Assembly (NCBI GenBank): GCA_934271255.1
Contig: CAKQQS010000002.1
Span: 62,001 to 126,000 of the forward strand
Length of the DNA: 64,000 nt
Reading direction: 5' to 3'
Origin: an uncultured Clostridia bacterium
Lineage (GTDB): Bacteria > Bacillota > Clostridia > Christensenellales > Borkfalkiaceae
Shown here: positions 42,591 to 52,009 of the stretch, piece by piece
How positions within the stretch are numbered: position 1 is the first letter of the stretch
Layout of the letters: every line of letters starts with the position of its first letter
Notes under the pieces: model-generated
What the model saw: only the letters and a program-made list of their open reading frames with translations
Told to the model about the DNA's origin: nothing
Databases searched by the model: none
Translations under genes and position numbers: made by a program

Positions 42591-44969
42591 TCATTTTTTT
42601 AATTTTACTATGGTTGCGCCCGTTCCGCCTTCTCCGTAACCGCCTAAACGGTACTCTAAAACGTCTTTTGAGTGCTTTAAATAATCGTGTATGCCTTTTC
42701 TTAACGCTCCCGTGCCGTTTCCGTGAATAATTCTTATTTCGTCATAACCGTTTATTCTTGCCGAAGCAATAAACCGATCGACCGTTTCGACGCCGTCGAG
42801 AACCGTTTGACCTATGACGTTTACTTTGAGCGTATTGACGTCGTTAGTACGTTTAACGGAATAATTCGCTTTGGCGTCTTTTTTCTTTTCGGTGTTTTTA
42901 ACGATTTTTGAATACAATTCGGTAGCCTTTACAGTGTAATGCATGTTGCCTACGACAACATCCGCTTCGTGTTTTTTTGCGTTAAGTTTGGCAATCGAGC
43001 CTTCAAGACCGAAAGCCGGAATATAAACGATTTGACCAACCTTTAAATCTTTTTCGTTAAGTTTCGTCAACTCTTCGCTTAAAGGATTTGAGTCGTTATT
43101 GTCGGTATACAAAACGTTTTCCAGTTTTTTCTTTAAACTATTAGCCGTTATTTTATCACTGATATTCAAAACGTCTTTGGATAAAAGTTCGTTCATCGCG
43201 TCTAATATTTCTTGCGCTTCGTCAAGTTTTTCGTCGATTAGTTTTCTTGTTTGAATCCGAGCCTTTTCCTTGATTTTTGCGTTTTCGTTTTCAAGTCTTA
43301 AACGTTCCTGTTCGATTTTTTCAAGTTCCCGACGTTTACTGCTTTCTATTCCCGACAATTCTTGCGTCAATTTGTCGGCGGTGTGTTTGGATTTTTGGGC
43401 TTCTCTCAAAACGTTTTCAAAATCAACTTTTCCCGCGCTTAAAAGGTTGTAAGCGCGCGTTGAAATATTGTCGGGTATACCTAATCTTTTTGCGATTTCG
43501 ATAGCGTTTGAACTACCCGCGATGCCTATGTTTAATTTATACAACGGCGCAAACGTTTCCGGGTTGAAATCCATCGAAGCGTTTTCTATTAAATCTTCGG
43601 TCATGGCAAACTCTTTCAACTTGGAATAATGCGTTGTGATAATGCCGTAACTACCCGCTTTAAGCAAGTATTCGAGTACGGCTAATCCCAAAGACGCCCC
43701 TTCTTCGGGATCGGTCCCCGCGCCTATTTCGTCAATTAAAACCAGAGATTTGTCGTCAACGCGTTTCGTAATGTCGATGATGTTTTTTATGTGTGAAGAA
43801 AAAGTCGATAAGTTTTGTTCAATGCTCTGTTCGTCGCCGATGTCCGCAAAAACGTTGTTAAATACTGCTATTTTCGAACCTTCGCCGGCGGGGATATATA
43901 ATCCGCACAACGTCATAAGCGTTAAAAGTCCGGTAAGTTTGAGCGTTACGGTTTTTCCGCCTGTATTAGGACCCGTAATAAGCAAGTATTTATATCCTTG
44001 ACCGAGTTTTACGGAAACGGGTACAACTACGTTTTGGTCGATAAGCGGATGTCTGCCGCGAACAATATCGATAATACCGTTATCGTTGATTTCGGGCGCG
44101 GTGCATTTATTTTTAAAAGAATAAATTGCTCTGGCAAAATCGAAATCTATTTGAGTCAACAACGTTTGGTTTTCGGTTAAGCAATCTGCAATATTGCCAA
44201 CAAAAGACGAAAGTTGCGCTAAAATCTTGTATATTTCCGCTTTTTCTTCGGATTTTAAGGTTGCGAGATCGTTGTTAAACTTAACGATTGCTTCGGGTTC
44301 AATAAAAACCGTTGCGCCGGAAGAAGATTGATCGTGAATCAATCCCTTAACGTTGTTTTTAAACTCTGCTTTAACGGGAATAACGTATCTGCCGTTTCTT
44401 ACCGTAACAACGTTGTCCTGAATATATTCCGACACGCCTTTTTTGACGTAAGAATTGAGTTGTAATTTAATTCTTTCGTTTAAATTGACGATTTGTTTTC
44501 TTATTCTGAACAGTTCGGGCGAAGCATTGTCGCTCATTTCGTCGTTTGAAATTATCTTTGTAAAAATGTCGTTTTGAAGTTCGGTATCAATGTAGATTTT
44601 GTTAGCGATTTCCTTAAAATATGATATTTCATAATCATCGACTTTCAGAATATCCGAGCGAACTAGTAAAGAAGATTTCAAGAGTCTGCCGACTTTTAAT
44701 AATTCGCCCAACGACAAAACCCCGCTTTTTTTCGCTCGCAACAACTCGTCTGTCAATTCGTCGTAATAATTGATCTTGTTTACGCCGTATTTATATAAAA
44801 GCGTAGTCGCTTCTTTTGTTTTTTTGAGTTCGTTTTTAACTCCTTCGATATTCGTTTTAGGTTTTAATTGTAAAATCGATTCTTTCGTCGTTGACAAGAC
44901 GGCAAAATCCGAAACGGACGATAATATTTTATCTAATTCGAGTTTTTTAATTATTTTATCGCTTATCAT
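42591..44969 (-). CDS. mutS2: endonuclease MutS2
   Basis: MutS paralogue lacking the mismatch-recognition domain; 792 residues. The ATPase core has GPNTGGKTVTLK and DEIGAGTDPEEGASLG, a KOW-like or coiled-coil region follows (about 510-630), and a C-terminal Smr nuclease domain contains IIHGNGTGALRKGIHDYL. In Firmicutes MutS2 is linked to suppression of recombination and to splitting of collided ribosomes. It overlaps the U32 peptidase gene by 4 bases. Confidence 0.96.
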   Translation of the reverse strand: MISDKIIKKLELDKILSSVSDFAVLSTTKESILQLKPKTNIEGVKNELKKTKEATTLLYKYGVNKINYYDELTDELLRAKKSGVLSLGELLKVGRLLKSSLLVRSDILKVDDYEISYFKEIANKIYIDTELQNDIFTKIISNDEMSDNASPELFRIRKQIVNLNERIKLQLNSYVKKGVSEYIQDNVVTVRNGRYVIPVKAEFKNNVKGLIHDQSSSGATVFIEPEAIVKFNNDLATLKSEEKAEIYKILAQLSSFVGNIADCLTENQTLLTQIDFDFARAIYSFKNKCTAPEINDNGIIDIVRGRHPLIDQNVVVPVSVKLGQGYKYLLITGPNTGGKTVTLKLTGLLTLMTLCGLYIPAGEGSKIAVFNNVFADIGDEQSIEQNLSTFSSHIKNIIDITKRVDDKSLVLIDEIGAGTDPEEGASLGLAVLEYLLKAGSYGIITTHYSKLKEFAMTEDLIENASMDFNPETFAPLYKLNIGIAGSSNAIEIAKRLGIPDNISTRAYNLLSAGKVDFENVLREAQKSKHTADKLTQELSGIESSKRRELEKIEQERLRLENENAKIKEKARIQTRKLIDEKLDEAQEILDAMNELLSKDVLNISDKITANSLKKKLENVLYTDNNDSNPLSEELTKLNEKDLKVGQIVYIPAFGLEGSIAKLNAKKHEADVVVGNMHYTVKATELYSKIVKNTEKKKDAKANYSVKRTNDVNTLKVNVIGQTVLDGVETVDRFIASARINGYDEIRIIHGNGTGALRKGIHDYLKHSKDVLEYRLGGYGEGGTGATIVKLKK

Positions 44970-47194
44970 TTTACACCCCTTTTAAGATTGCCGTAAGTAT
45001 ATTTTTTAATAATTTCTTTTAGTTCGCAGCCGTCGTTTACGGCTTTTAATATTTGATTGATAAAATGCGTATCGTAGGTATTAAAATTAAATATTTCGTT
45101 AAAGTTTTTGTCATCGCAGTAAATTAAATCGCTTTCGTTATATATTTCAAATCTGCACGCGCTTAATTTGTATCGCCTTACTTTGTATTCCCTTTTATCT
45201 TCGTCAATAAGTACGATATTGTTAGCTGCTGCTTTGCATTTTTGACAATTTTTCAAAAACGGGCAATAAATCAGATTCATTAAAAGAATATTGCCTAAAT
45301 CAAAAACGTAGGTATTATCTTGAATAAGCCCGCCTTTTTCGATTTCGGTTTTGGATAATTCTTTGGATAGGGCAACCTTGCTTTTTATCAAACTTAAATC
45401 GTAAGAGTTGAAAACGTTAACCCCTAAACCGTAAAACAGTTCGACGTCGCACTCTTTTGCGAATTCGATAGCGTAAGTTCCGTCCCCGTAGACTCCGTCA
45501 AAACCCGAAAGTTTAGTTTTTAATACGTTTATGTCTTCCGAGTTTACGTACGACGGAAGATATAGGTATTTTTTTGAGTTGCTGAACTTTTCCGCATCTT
45601 GGAAAAACTTTTTGAATAACGATTTATCGTTATAATCCGTTGGACAAAAAATTAAATCGGTTATAAATTTATACGCGTCAAAAGAAAAATCGCTTGCTAA
45701 AATCGCTGTTCTTTTTTTATTGTTCGGTTTATTATGCGTAACATAATCAAATGAAAAATCTTTATATAAAACCTTATTTTTATTTATTGTTGATAATTTG
45801 TTGAATAAACTAGAAAACAATTCTCTGCGATGTCTGTTTAAAACGCTTTTAGGTAGGAAAACTCCGTTTGTGTCAAGCGTTGTGTTTTGTATTTGAAACG
45901 GATAGTCGTCCACTTTTGAAAGATTCAGCGTAAAATCGTTTAAAGTCAGTATTTGGTTTTGGCCTTGTTCCAAAGTTTCGTCAAATATTTTTTCTAACGT
46001 TAAGCCGTTGCATTTTGCAACAAGTCTTGGCTTTTTTCCGATAAGATATTCGCCGTAAATGTCAATGGGTAGTTTTTTTACGGTTGAAAGTAATTTATCG
46101 TTTAATATTTCGTCGGTCGTGATGTTTGCGTCATCCCCTACCGTTGCGGTTCCGTTATATCTGATGATGCCGTTGATAATTTTTGCGTTGCCGACTTCCA
46201 ACCCGTTGCGAATAATTTTAAAACAATCGCCGTTGACAAACCTTTCGTTTGATTTTATCGTAATAGCGTCTTTTTTTACGGACAAAACTTTGCCTACGTA
46301 TTCTCCTTTGTGGTTTTGTATTTTGTTTGAAATTATATTTTGAAAATCGTTAAAAGAAATGCCCGAAGTATAATCGCCGCGATTGTACGTTCTGAAAAGT
46401 TCGCTTTTATTTGTAGCGTTACCGTAAATAATATTGTTATAATATTTGCAAGCGGCTGCTACGTATTCGGCTCTGCGCATACGACCTTCGATCTTAAAAG
46501 ATTTTACTCCCGCTTCGATTAAGTCGCGTATTTTATAATCGACGCATAAATCTTTAAGAGATAAAACGTATCCGTCCGAAATAGTTTTGCCGTCAACGAC
46601 GTATTTATATTTTTTTCTGCACGGTTGCTTGCAAAGTCCCCTATTTCCGCTGTTTCCGCCTATAAAACTCGAAAAATAGCATTGTCCCGAAAACGCCGTG
46701 CATAACGCTCCTTGTACAAAAACTTCCGTTTCGATAATTTGCGAGATTTTTTTTATGTCGTCGAGCGTTGTTTCTCTTGCGAGTACGACTCTTTTAAAGC
46801 CGTATTCTTTTGCAAGTTTTGCGCCGTATAAGTTGGACACCCCCGACTGGGTGCTTAAATGCAATTCGATTCCGTCAAACGTTTCTTTTAAAAGTTTGCC
46901 GAAAAATATGTCTTGTACGATAAACGCGTCCACGCCGCATTCGGTAGCGTTTTTAATTGTGGTTATGTAATTTGAAAGTTCGTTGTTTTTGATAAGAGTG
47001 TTTACGGTAACGTAAACCTTTACGCCTAACGAGTGAGCGTAATTAGTGTCTTTTAAAAGTGTTTCGCAATCAAAATTATTTGCGTTTTGTCTTGCGGAAA
47101 AATCTTTTAATCCGAGATAAACGGCATTTGCGCCGTTGTTTATTCCCGCCATAAATGCTTCGTGCGAACCGGCGGGAGATAATAATTCTACCAT
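44966..47194 (-). CDS. U32 family peptidase / RNA hydroxylation protein (RlhA/TrhP-like)
   Basis: 742 residues. The N-terminal U32 TIM-barrel region has LLSPAGSHEAFMAGINNGANAVYLGL, the signature HLSTQSGVSN and FVQGALCTAFSGQCYFSSFIGGNSGNRGLCKQPCR, whose cysteines form an iron-sulfur site in relatives. A DUF3656-type C-terminal extension completes the long form. E. coli relatives hydroxylate rRNA or tRNA, so a classical peptidase activity is doubtful. No Shine-Dalgarno is present; the promoter geometry implies a leaderless mRNA. It is co-transcribed with mutS2. Confidence 0.9.
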   Translation of the reverse strand: MVELLSPAGSHEAFMAGINNGANAVYLGLKDFSARQNANNFDCETLLKDTNYAHSLGVKVYVTVNTLIKNNELSNYITTIKNATECGVDAFIVQDIFFGKLLKETFDGIELHLSTQSGVSNLYGAKLAKEYGFKRVVLARETTLDDIKKISQIIETEVFVQGALCTAFSGQCYFSSFIGGNSGNRGLCKQPCRKKYKYVVDGKTISDGYVLSLKDLCVDYKIRDLIEAGVKSFKIEGRMRRAEYVAAACKYYNNIIYGNATNKSELFRTYNRGDYTSGISFNDFQNIISNKIQNHKGEYVGKVLSVKKDAITIKSNERFVNGDCFKIIRNGLEVGNAKIINGIIRYNGTATVGDDANITTDEILNDKLLSTVKKLPIDIYGEYLIGKKPRLVAKCNGLTLEKIFDETLEQGQNQILTLNDFTLNLSKVDDYPFQIQNTTLDTNGVFLPKSVLNRHRRELFSSLFNKLSTINKNKVLYKDFSFDYVTHNKPNNKKRTAILASDFSFDAYKFITDLIFCPTDYNDKSLFKKFFQDAEKFSNSKKYLYLPSYVNSEDINVLKTKLSGFDGVYGDGTYAIEFAKECDVELFYGLGVNVFNSYDLSLIKSKVALSKELSKTEIEKGGLIQDNTYVFDLGNILLMNLIYCPFLKNCQKCKAAANNIVLIDEDKREYKVRRYKLSACRFEIYNESDLIYCDDKNFNEIFNFNTYDTHFINQILKAVNDGCELKEIIKKYTYGNLKRGVK

Positions 47195-47200
47195 ATTGCT

Positions 47201-47229
47201 ATTTTAACACATAAATTGATTTTCGTAAA
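47201..47229 (-). promoter_or_regulatory. U32-mutS2 promoter, leaderless geometry
   Basis: TTTACG (47224-47229), 17-base spacer, TAAAAT (47201-47206), 6 bases, ATG at 47194. Confidence 0.82.
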
Positions 47230-47230
47230 G

Positions 47231-47261
47231 AAAAAACGGAAGAAATTATCTTCCGTTTTTT
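47231..47261 (-). terminator. terminator after pheT
   Basis: AAAAAACGGAAG / CTTCCGTTTTTT, 12-base stem with A- and T-flanks, 4 bases from the pheT stop. Confidence 0.9.
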
Positions 47262-47265
47262 AATT

Positions 47266-49665
47266 TTAACGAAGAGTTACGCCGATATTTTTCAAAGCGT
47301 CGAGTATATTATTTATCGCTTCGTCAACTTCGCTTGACGGGAGCGTTCTGTCAAGAGCGTTAAACTTTAAACTGAAAGCCATACTCTTTTTGTCTTTTTC
47401 GATTTGGTCGCCTTCGTAGATATCGAACAGTTCGAGGTTTACAAGGTTCTCGCCCGCGCTTTTTTCGATGCAGTCATAAACCGTCTTGTAAGAAACTTTT
47501 TTATCGACGATAAGAGCCAAATCTCTATCGATTGCGGGGTATTTCGGTACGTGTTTGAATAAAACTTTCGTATCGTAATATTTTTCAAGAGTATGGATAT
47601 CGATTTCGGCAACGTAAACTTCGTTCTCGATACCGAGATTAGTAGCGAGTTCGGGGTTGAATTGACCGATAAAACCTATTTTTTCGCCGTTGACGTAGAT
47701 TGAAGCGGATCTTGTCGGATGTAAATACGGATATTTTTCGGGTTTGTATTCGACACCCGCGTTTTTGCACATTTTGTCGAATACGTTTTCCAGACTGCCT
47801 TTTAACGTAAAGAAAGTTTCGTCTTTGCCGAATGCCGACATAACCAACTTCATTCTTTCTTCGGGTAAATCTTCTAACGGTAAAGTTTTTGGCAAATAAA
47901 CTTTTGCCATTTCAAACAATCTGCCGTTCAGGTTTTGTCTGGATAAATTGCGTTTTACCGTATAAATCATAGACGGCATAAGCATTGTTCTCATAATACT
48001 GACGTCTTCGCCGAGCGGATTCATAATTTTGATGCGCTTGTTTTCGAGTTCGCCGTCTATTCCGAATATCTCGTTTTCCTTTTCGGAAACGAACGAATAA
48101 GAAATTATTTCGTTAAAACCTTCCGAACAAATAGTGTTTTTAAGATTTTGCTCGTCGCGTTGGCTAATCGTTCTTCCGCCGTTCGTTACGGTTGCGGTTT
48201 CAAGCATTGACGGGACGAGTTTGTCGTAACCGTATTCTCTTATAATTTCTTCGGCTATATCGGCGTAATTCTCTATGTCCGTTCTGTATCCCGGGACTAC
48301 GATTTTGATATCGTTTCCGTTGACGATTGCGTCAAAACCAAGTTTCGTTAAAATATCGACTATTTCTGTTGACGGTACGTTGATGCCTAAAACGCCGTTA
48401 ATCTTGCTGATTTTTGTATTGATACAGTTGGTCGGTGTTTCTTTTTGACACAAATTATAACAGTCGCAAGCAACTTGTCCGCAATCGAGCTCGTTAATCA
48501 GGTTCATTGCGCGTTTTAAAGCGAGTTCTACGGTGTAAGCGTCTACGCCTTTTTCAAATCTCGAAGACGAGTTGCTTCTTTGGTTTAACGTTTTTGAAGT
48601 TTTTCTTACGTTATCTCTTTTGAATATTGCGGATTCGAATAATACGTTTACGGTAGTATCTTTAACACCGCTGTTAAGCCCGCCCATGATTCCCGCTAAC
48701 GCGACGGGGCGTTCTTTGTCGCAAATTACGAGCGTATTCTCGTTTAAAGTTAACTCTTTGTTGTCGAGAGTAACTATTGTTTCGTCGTTTTTTGCGCGCC
48801 TTACGACTATGCCTTTACCGTGTAAATCCGTTAAATCGAAAACGTGCATCGGCTGACCGATTTCAAATAAAACGTAATTTGTTATATCGACCAAGTTATT
48901 TATTGACCTAACCCCTACGCTGAATAAGCGTTTTTTAAGCCAGGACGGTGATTCTTTAATTTCGACGTTGGCAACGTAATTAAGCATATATTTCGGACAT
49001 AAATCGGGCGCTTCGTTTACTGCCGAAACGATTTTTTTGGTACTTACGTTCTTTTTTGTGATGTATGCGGTGGGAACGGGTTTAAGTTTTCTGTTTAAAA
49101 CCGCCGCAACTTCCCTTGCCATTCCGTATATGCTTTGGCAATCGGGTCTGTTTGCCGTTACGCTTATGTCGAAAATAGTATCTTCGATATCGAGTAAATC
49201 CTTAACTTCGAGGCCTAATTTGAAATCGTCGTGAAATACAAGCACGCCGTCAAAACTTGCGCCTTTATAGAAATCGTCGTTGATTCCGAGTTCTTCTCCG
49301 CCGCAAAACATACCGTTTGATTCCACGCCGCGCAAACTACCGTTAAAGATTCGTTCTCCGCCGAACAACGTGGCTCCGTCAACGGCAACGGGTACTATGT
49401 CGCCGACCGCTATGTTTTTGGCATTTGTAACTATTTGTAAAATGCCGTATTCGCCCGCATCGACTTTGGTTACGGATAATTTATCCGCGTTGGGATGTTT
49501 GTCTATCGATAATATTTTACAAGTAACGACTTTATCGAGTTTTTCTCCGTAGTGAATTACTTCTTCAACTTCAAAACCGCAAGAAAATAACTTGTTTTTT
49601 AAAACTTCGACGGGTACGTCGCTGATGTCAACGTATTCACCTAACCAACTTAAAGGTATTTTCAT
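47266..49665 (-). CDS. pheT: phenylalanyl-tRNA synthetase beta subunit
   Basis: 799 residues, full length. It has an N-terminal OB-fold tRNA-binding domain (about 40-150; NAKNIAVGDIVPVA), B3/B4 editing domain (about 210-390), B5 DNA-binding-like domain, the catalytic-like core (LFEMAKVYLP) and a C-terminal ferredoxin-like anticodon-binding domain (YPAIDRDLALIVD). It acts with PheS as an (alpha-beta)2 tetramer. It starts 2 bases after the pheS stop. Confidence 0.97.
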   Translation of the reverse strand: MKIPLSWLGEYVDISDVPVEVLKNKLFSCGFEVEEVIHYGEKLDKVVTCKILSIDKHPNADKLSVTKVDAGEYGILQIVTNAKNIAVGDIVPVAVDGATLFGGERIFNGSLRGVESNGMFCGGEELGINDDFYKGASFDGVLVFHDDFKLGLEVKDLLDIEDTIFDISVTANRPDCQSIYGMAREVAAVLNRKLKPVPTAYITKKNVSTKKIVSAVNEAPDLCPKYMLNYVANVEIKESPSWLKKRLFSVGVRSINNLVDITNYVLFEIGQPMHVFDLTDLHGKGIVVRRAKNDETIVTLDNKELTLNENTLVICDKERPVALAGIMGGLNSGVKDTTVNVLFESAIFKRDNVRKTSKTLNQRSNSSSRFEKGVDAYTVELALKRAMNLINELDCGQVACDCYNLCQKETPTNCINTKISKINGVLGINVPSTEIVDILTKLGFDAIVNGNDIKIVVPGYRTDIENYADIAEEIIREYGYDKLVPSMLETATVTNGGRTISQRDEQNLKNTICSEGFNEIISYSFVSEKENEIFGIDGELENKRIKIMNPLGEDVSIMRTMLMPSMIYTVKRNLSRQNLNGRLFEMAKVYLPKTLPLEDLPEERMKLVMSAFGKDETFFTLKGSLENVFDKMCKNAGVEYKPEKYPYLHPTRSASIYVNGEKIGFIGQFNPELATNLGIENEVYVAEIDIHTLEKYYDTKVLFKHVPKYPAIDRDLALIVDKKVSYKTVYDCIEKSAGENLVNLELFDIYEGDQIEKDKKSMAFSLKFNALDRTLPSSEVDEAINNILDALKNIGVTLR

Positions 49666-49667
49666 AA

Positions 49668-50696
49668 TTATCTCCTGTTGAACTGTTTCAAAAATCTTAC
49701 GTCGTTTTCAAAAAGATTTCTGATGTCGGGTATGCCGTATTTTATCATTGCTATTCTTTCAAGCCCCATGCCGAAAGCTAGTCCGGAATATACTTCGCTG
49801 TCAAGACCGCAATTTTCAATTACTTTTTTATTTACGATGCCCGCTCCGAGTATTTCTATCCAGCCCGTGCCTTTACATAATTTGCAACCTTTTCCATGAC
49901 ATTCGGAGCAGGTAACGTCGACTTCGACGCTCGGTTCAGTGAACGGAAAATATGAAGGACGAAGCCGCGTTTTTGTTGTTTCGTCAAACATTTTTTTAGC
50001 AAACTCTTCGAGCAACCCGTAAAGATCGCAAAGGTTTATGCCTTTATCGATAACTAATCCTTCTATTTGATGGAACATGGGCGAATGCGTCGCGTCGTCA
50101 TCGGCGCGATAAACTCTGCCCGGACTTAAAACTTTAATAGGTGGTTTTTGCATTTCCATCGTTCTGATTTGTCCCGGAGAAGTATGCGGACGAAGTACTA
50201 AATCGCTGTTTATATAAAAAGTATCTTGCATATCTCTTGCGGGATGGTCTTTGGGAATATTTAACGCTTGGAAACAATAATAATCTTTTTCGATTTCGGG
50301 ACCTTCGAATATTTTAAAGCCCATACCTGCAAAAATATCGATGATTTGATCTCTTATAAGCGTTATCGGATGTAAATTGCCGACTTTTTTGCGTACGCCG
50401 GGAAGTGTTACGTCAATTCTTTCTTCTTCGTATTTGAGTTTTAAAGCGTGCGCTTTTATATCGGCTTCGAGTTCGTCGATATCTTTTTCAAAATCGTTTT
50501 TTAATTGATTGACTACTTTGCCGAAAGATCCGCGTTCTTCGGGAGCAAGGTCTTTCATGCCTTTTAAAAGAGCGGTCAATTCACCCGATTTGCCCAAATA
50601 TTTGATTTTAAGGTTAATCAAGTCTTTGATTGCGTTTGTTTTCTTGATGTCGTCAAGAAACTTTTCTCTTAAATCTTTAAAAATATTGTCCTGCAT
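49668..50696 (-). CDS. pheS: phenylalanyl-tRNA synthetase alpha subunit
   Basis: Catalytic class II subunit; 342 residues. An N-terminal coiled coil (about 1-90) is followed by HPITLIRDQIIDIFAGMGF, the motif 2 region (SPGRVYRADDDATHSPMFHQIEGLVID) and motif 3 (GLAFGMGLERIAMIKYGI). A short Cys cluster (CSECHGKGCKLCKGTGW) binds metal in some relatives. The ATG has GGAGG upstream and follows a T-box leader that senses uncharged tRNA-Phe. Confidence 0.97.
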   Translation of the reverse strand: MQDNIFKDLREKFLDDIKKTNAIKDLINLKIKYLGKSGELTALLKGMKDLAPEERGSFGKVVNQLKNDFEKDIDELEADIKAHALKLKYEEERIDVTLPGVRKKVGNLHPITLIRDQIIDIFAGMGFKIFEGPEIEKDYYCFQALNIPKDHPARDMQDTFYINSDLVLRPHTSPGQIRTMEMQKPPIKVLSPGRVYRADDDATHSPMFHQIEGLVIDKGINLCDLYGLLEEFAKKMFDETTKTRLRPSYFPFTEPSVEVDVTCSECHGKGCKLCKGTGWIEILGAGIVNKKVIENCGLDSEVYSGLAFGMGLERIAMIKYGIPDIRNLFENDVRFLKQFNRR

Positions 50697-50721
50697 ACGT
50701 CCTCCGTCGTATTCGTAAAAA

Positions 50722-50940
50722 AATAAACGCCCCGTAACATTAGGGCGTTTTTTGTCGCTGTACCACCTAAATTCGCTTAAAAATAAGCCTTTAAAGTTAT
50801 AACGTAACTAACGGCAACCCATTACTGTTATTTTCACGAGCGCAACTCCGAAGTGAATACCGCAATTATTTTATAAAGCGTCTTTCAGCCGCGAACGCTT
50901 CTCTCTGAATAAAACCTCTATTGCGTCTGTCTTCATCAAT
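50722..50940 (-). promoter_or_regulatory. T-box riboswitch (Phe) of pheST
   Basis: Minus-strand leader with all the main elements: a stem I closed near its base by CGCAA/TTGCG, the T-box core AGGTGGTACAGCG (reverse of about 50757-50769), and an intrinsic terminator (AAACGCCC/GGGCGTTT, 50725-50750) whose 5' arm can pair into the antiterminator. A Phe codon TTC in the 3' side of stem I at 50855-50857 (or the nearby 50850-50852) is the likely specifier. Binding of uncharged tRNA-Phe should allow readthrough into pheS. Confidence 0.93.
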
Positions 50941-50950
50941 GTTTTTATAA

Positions 50951-50979
50951 ATTATACGTTATTGCGATGATTTTGTCAA
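50951..50979 (-). promoter_or_regulatory. pheST promoter
   Basis: TTGACA (50974-50979), 17-base spacer, TATAAT (50951-50956): perfect consensus. Its -35 box overlaps the yunB stop codon. Confidence 0.92.
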
Positions 50980-51602
50980 GCATTTGGCGTATTTAAAAGA
51001 TAAATTTCGGGAACGTCGCCGACGATTATTACGTCAAACAACATAAAATCGCATTCATTGACTACTTCGGTATATCTGTTCGGAATCGACAGGGCTGTTT
51101 TGATTTTTATAGCAAGAAAAACGCAATGTCTCGTTTGGTTTATCCCTTTATCTTCAAAAACCGATTTGAAATCGCATGATACTACGCTTATGGGTTGTAT
51201 TTTGAGTTTTACTTCGGTTCCGTTTGCATATAAAACTTTAAACGATAAAAAAGAAAACAAAGGGACTTTGACGTAAGACAACTTATTTTTCTTGATTTCT
51301 TTTTGAACGGTTGCCGCAAAACTTCTCGAATATTCGTTAATGTAGGTTGAGTTGCTTTCAAAAGAATATATTTTACCATTTTCGTCGCGTGATATTTTAT
51401 AAAAGTCTTCGTAGGAGTTTTTGTTGAACTCAAATGTGGTTAAAACGTCGTTTACAATCAATTCATTTTGGTTTTCTATCTCGTTTCTCGCTATATGTAT
51501 CATTGTTGAAATTGCTAGATTATTCATATAGAAAAATAATATAATTATGCCTAACATAACTATAAATGTTTTCCAAAATCGAACAGAAAAAACTTTGCGC
51601 AT
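50976..51602 (-). CDS. yunB: sporulation protein YunB
   Basis: About 208 residues: a short basic N-terminus, one transmembrane helix (about 11-31), then an extracytoplasmic domain. The family features are a central KVPLFSFLSF segment, Gly-rich and Thr-rich strands, and the terminal IPNRYTEV...VPEIYLL block. YunB is mother-cell expressed in B. subtilis, with a poorly known function. The ATG at 51602 lies inside a perfect hairpin; a TTG at 51620 in the other arm is an alternative start. Neither has a Shine-Dalgarno. It lies just after spoVAE. Confidence 0.85.
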   Translation of the reverse strand: MRKVFSVRFWKTFIVMLGIIILFFYMNNLAISTMIHIARNEIENQNELIVNDVLTTFEFNKNSYEDFYKISRDENGKIYSFESNSTYINEYSRSFAATVQKEIKKNKLSYVKVPLFSFLSFKVLYANGTEVKLKIQPISVVSCDFKSVFEDKGINQTRHCVFLAIKIKTALSIPNRYTEVVNECDFMLFDVIIVGDVPEIYLLNTPNA

Positions 51603-51622
51603 ACTATATTTTATGCGCAAAG
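51593..51622 (-). promoter_or_regulatory. perfect 11-base hairpin spanning the yunB start
   Basis: CTTTGCGCATA / TATGCGCAAAG with an 8-base AT loop, between spoVAE and yunB. The yunB ATG is in the 3' arm; no T-tract follows, so it is not a plain terminator. Confidence 0.8.
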
Positions 51623-51628
51623 ATTGAT

Positions 51629-52009
51629 TTAATTCTTTTTAGTTTTTGCTTTAAACGAAACGGAAAATAAGTACCCGAAAAATATCGCGGCGGTAATTCC
51701 CGCGGCGGCAGCCGTAATCCCGCCCGTTATTGCTTGGAAAAAATCGTACCGAGCGCCTTCCATAGCCCCCTTTGCAAGCAGATAGCCGAATCCCGATATA
51801 GGCACGCTTGCGCCCGCGCCGGCAAACTCGATTAAATACTCGTATAACCCAAAAGATTCCAGAACCAAGCCTGTCAACAAAAAATACACTAATATTTTAC
51901 CCGAAGTAATTTTTGTGTAATTTATCAATAATTGAGCAACGGAGCAAATAAATCCCCCTACCAGAAATGCTTTTAAAAACATAAGCAAAATATCCGAAAC
52001 GGTATACAT
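51629..52009 (-). CDS. spoVAE: stage V sporulation protein AE (SpoVAEb type)
   Basis: 126-residue membrane protein with four hydrophobic segments, part of the SpoVA channel that moves Ca-dipicolinate into the forespore and releases it at germination. The motif AFLVGGFICSVAQLLIN and the central GAGASVPISGFGYLLAKGAMEG match the SpoVAC/SpoVAEb fold and resemble the paralogous SpoVAC next door. I choose the ATG at 52009, which overlaps the spoVAD stop (TGATG) with GGAG 8 bases upstream. Confidence 0.93.
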   Translation of the reverse strand: MYTVSDILLMFLKAFLVGGFICSVAQLLINYTKITSGKILVYFLLTGLVLESFGLYEYLIEFAGAGASVPISGFGYLLAKGAMEGARYDFFQAITGGITAAAAGITAAIFFGYLFSVSFKAKTKKN

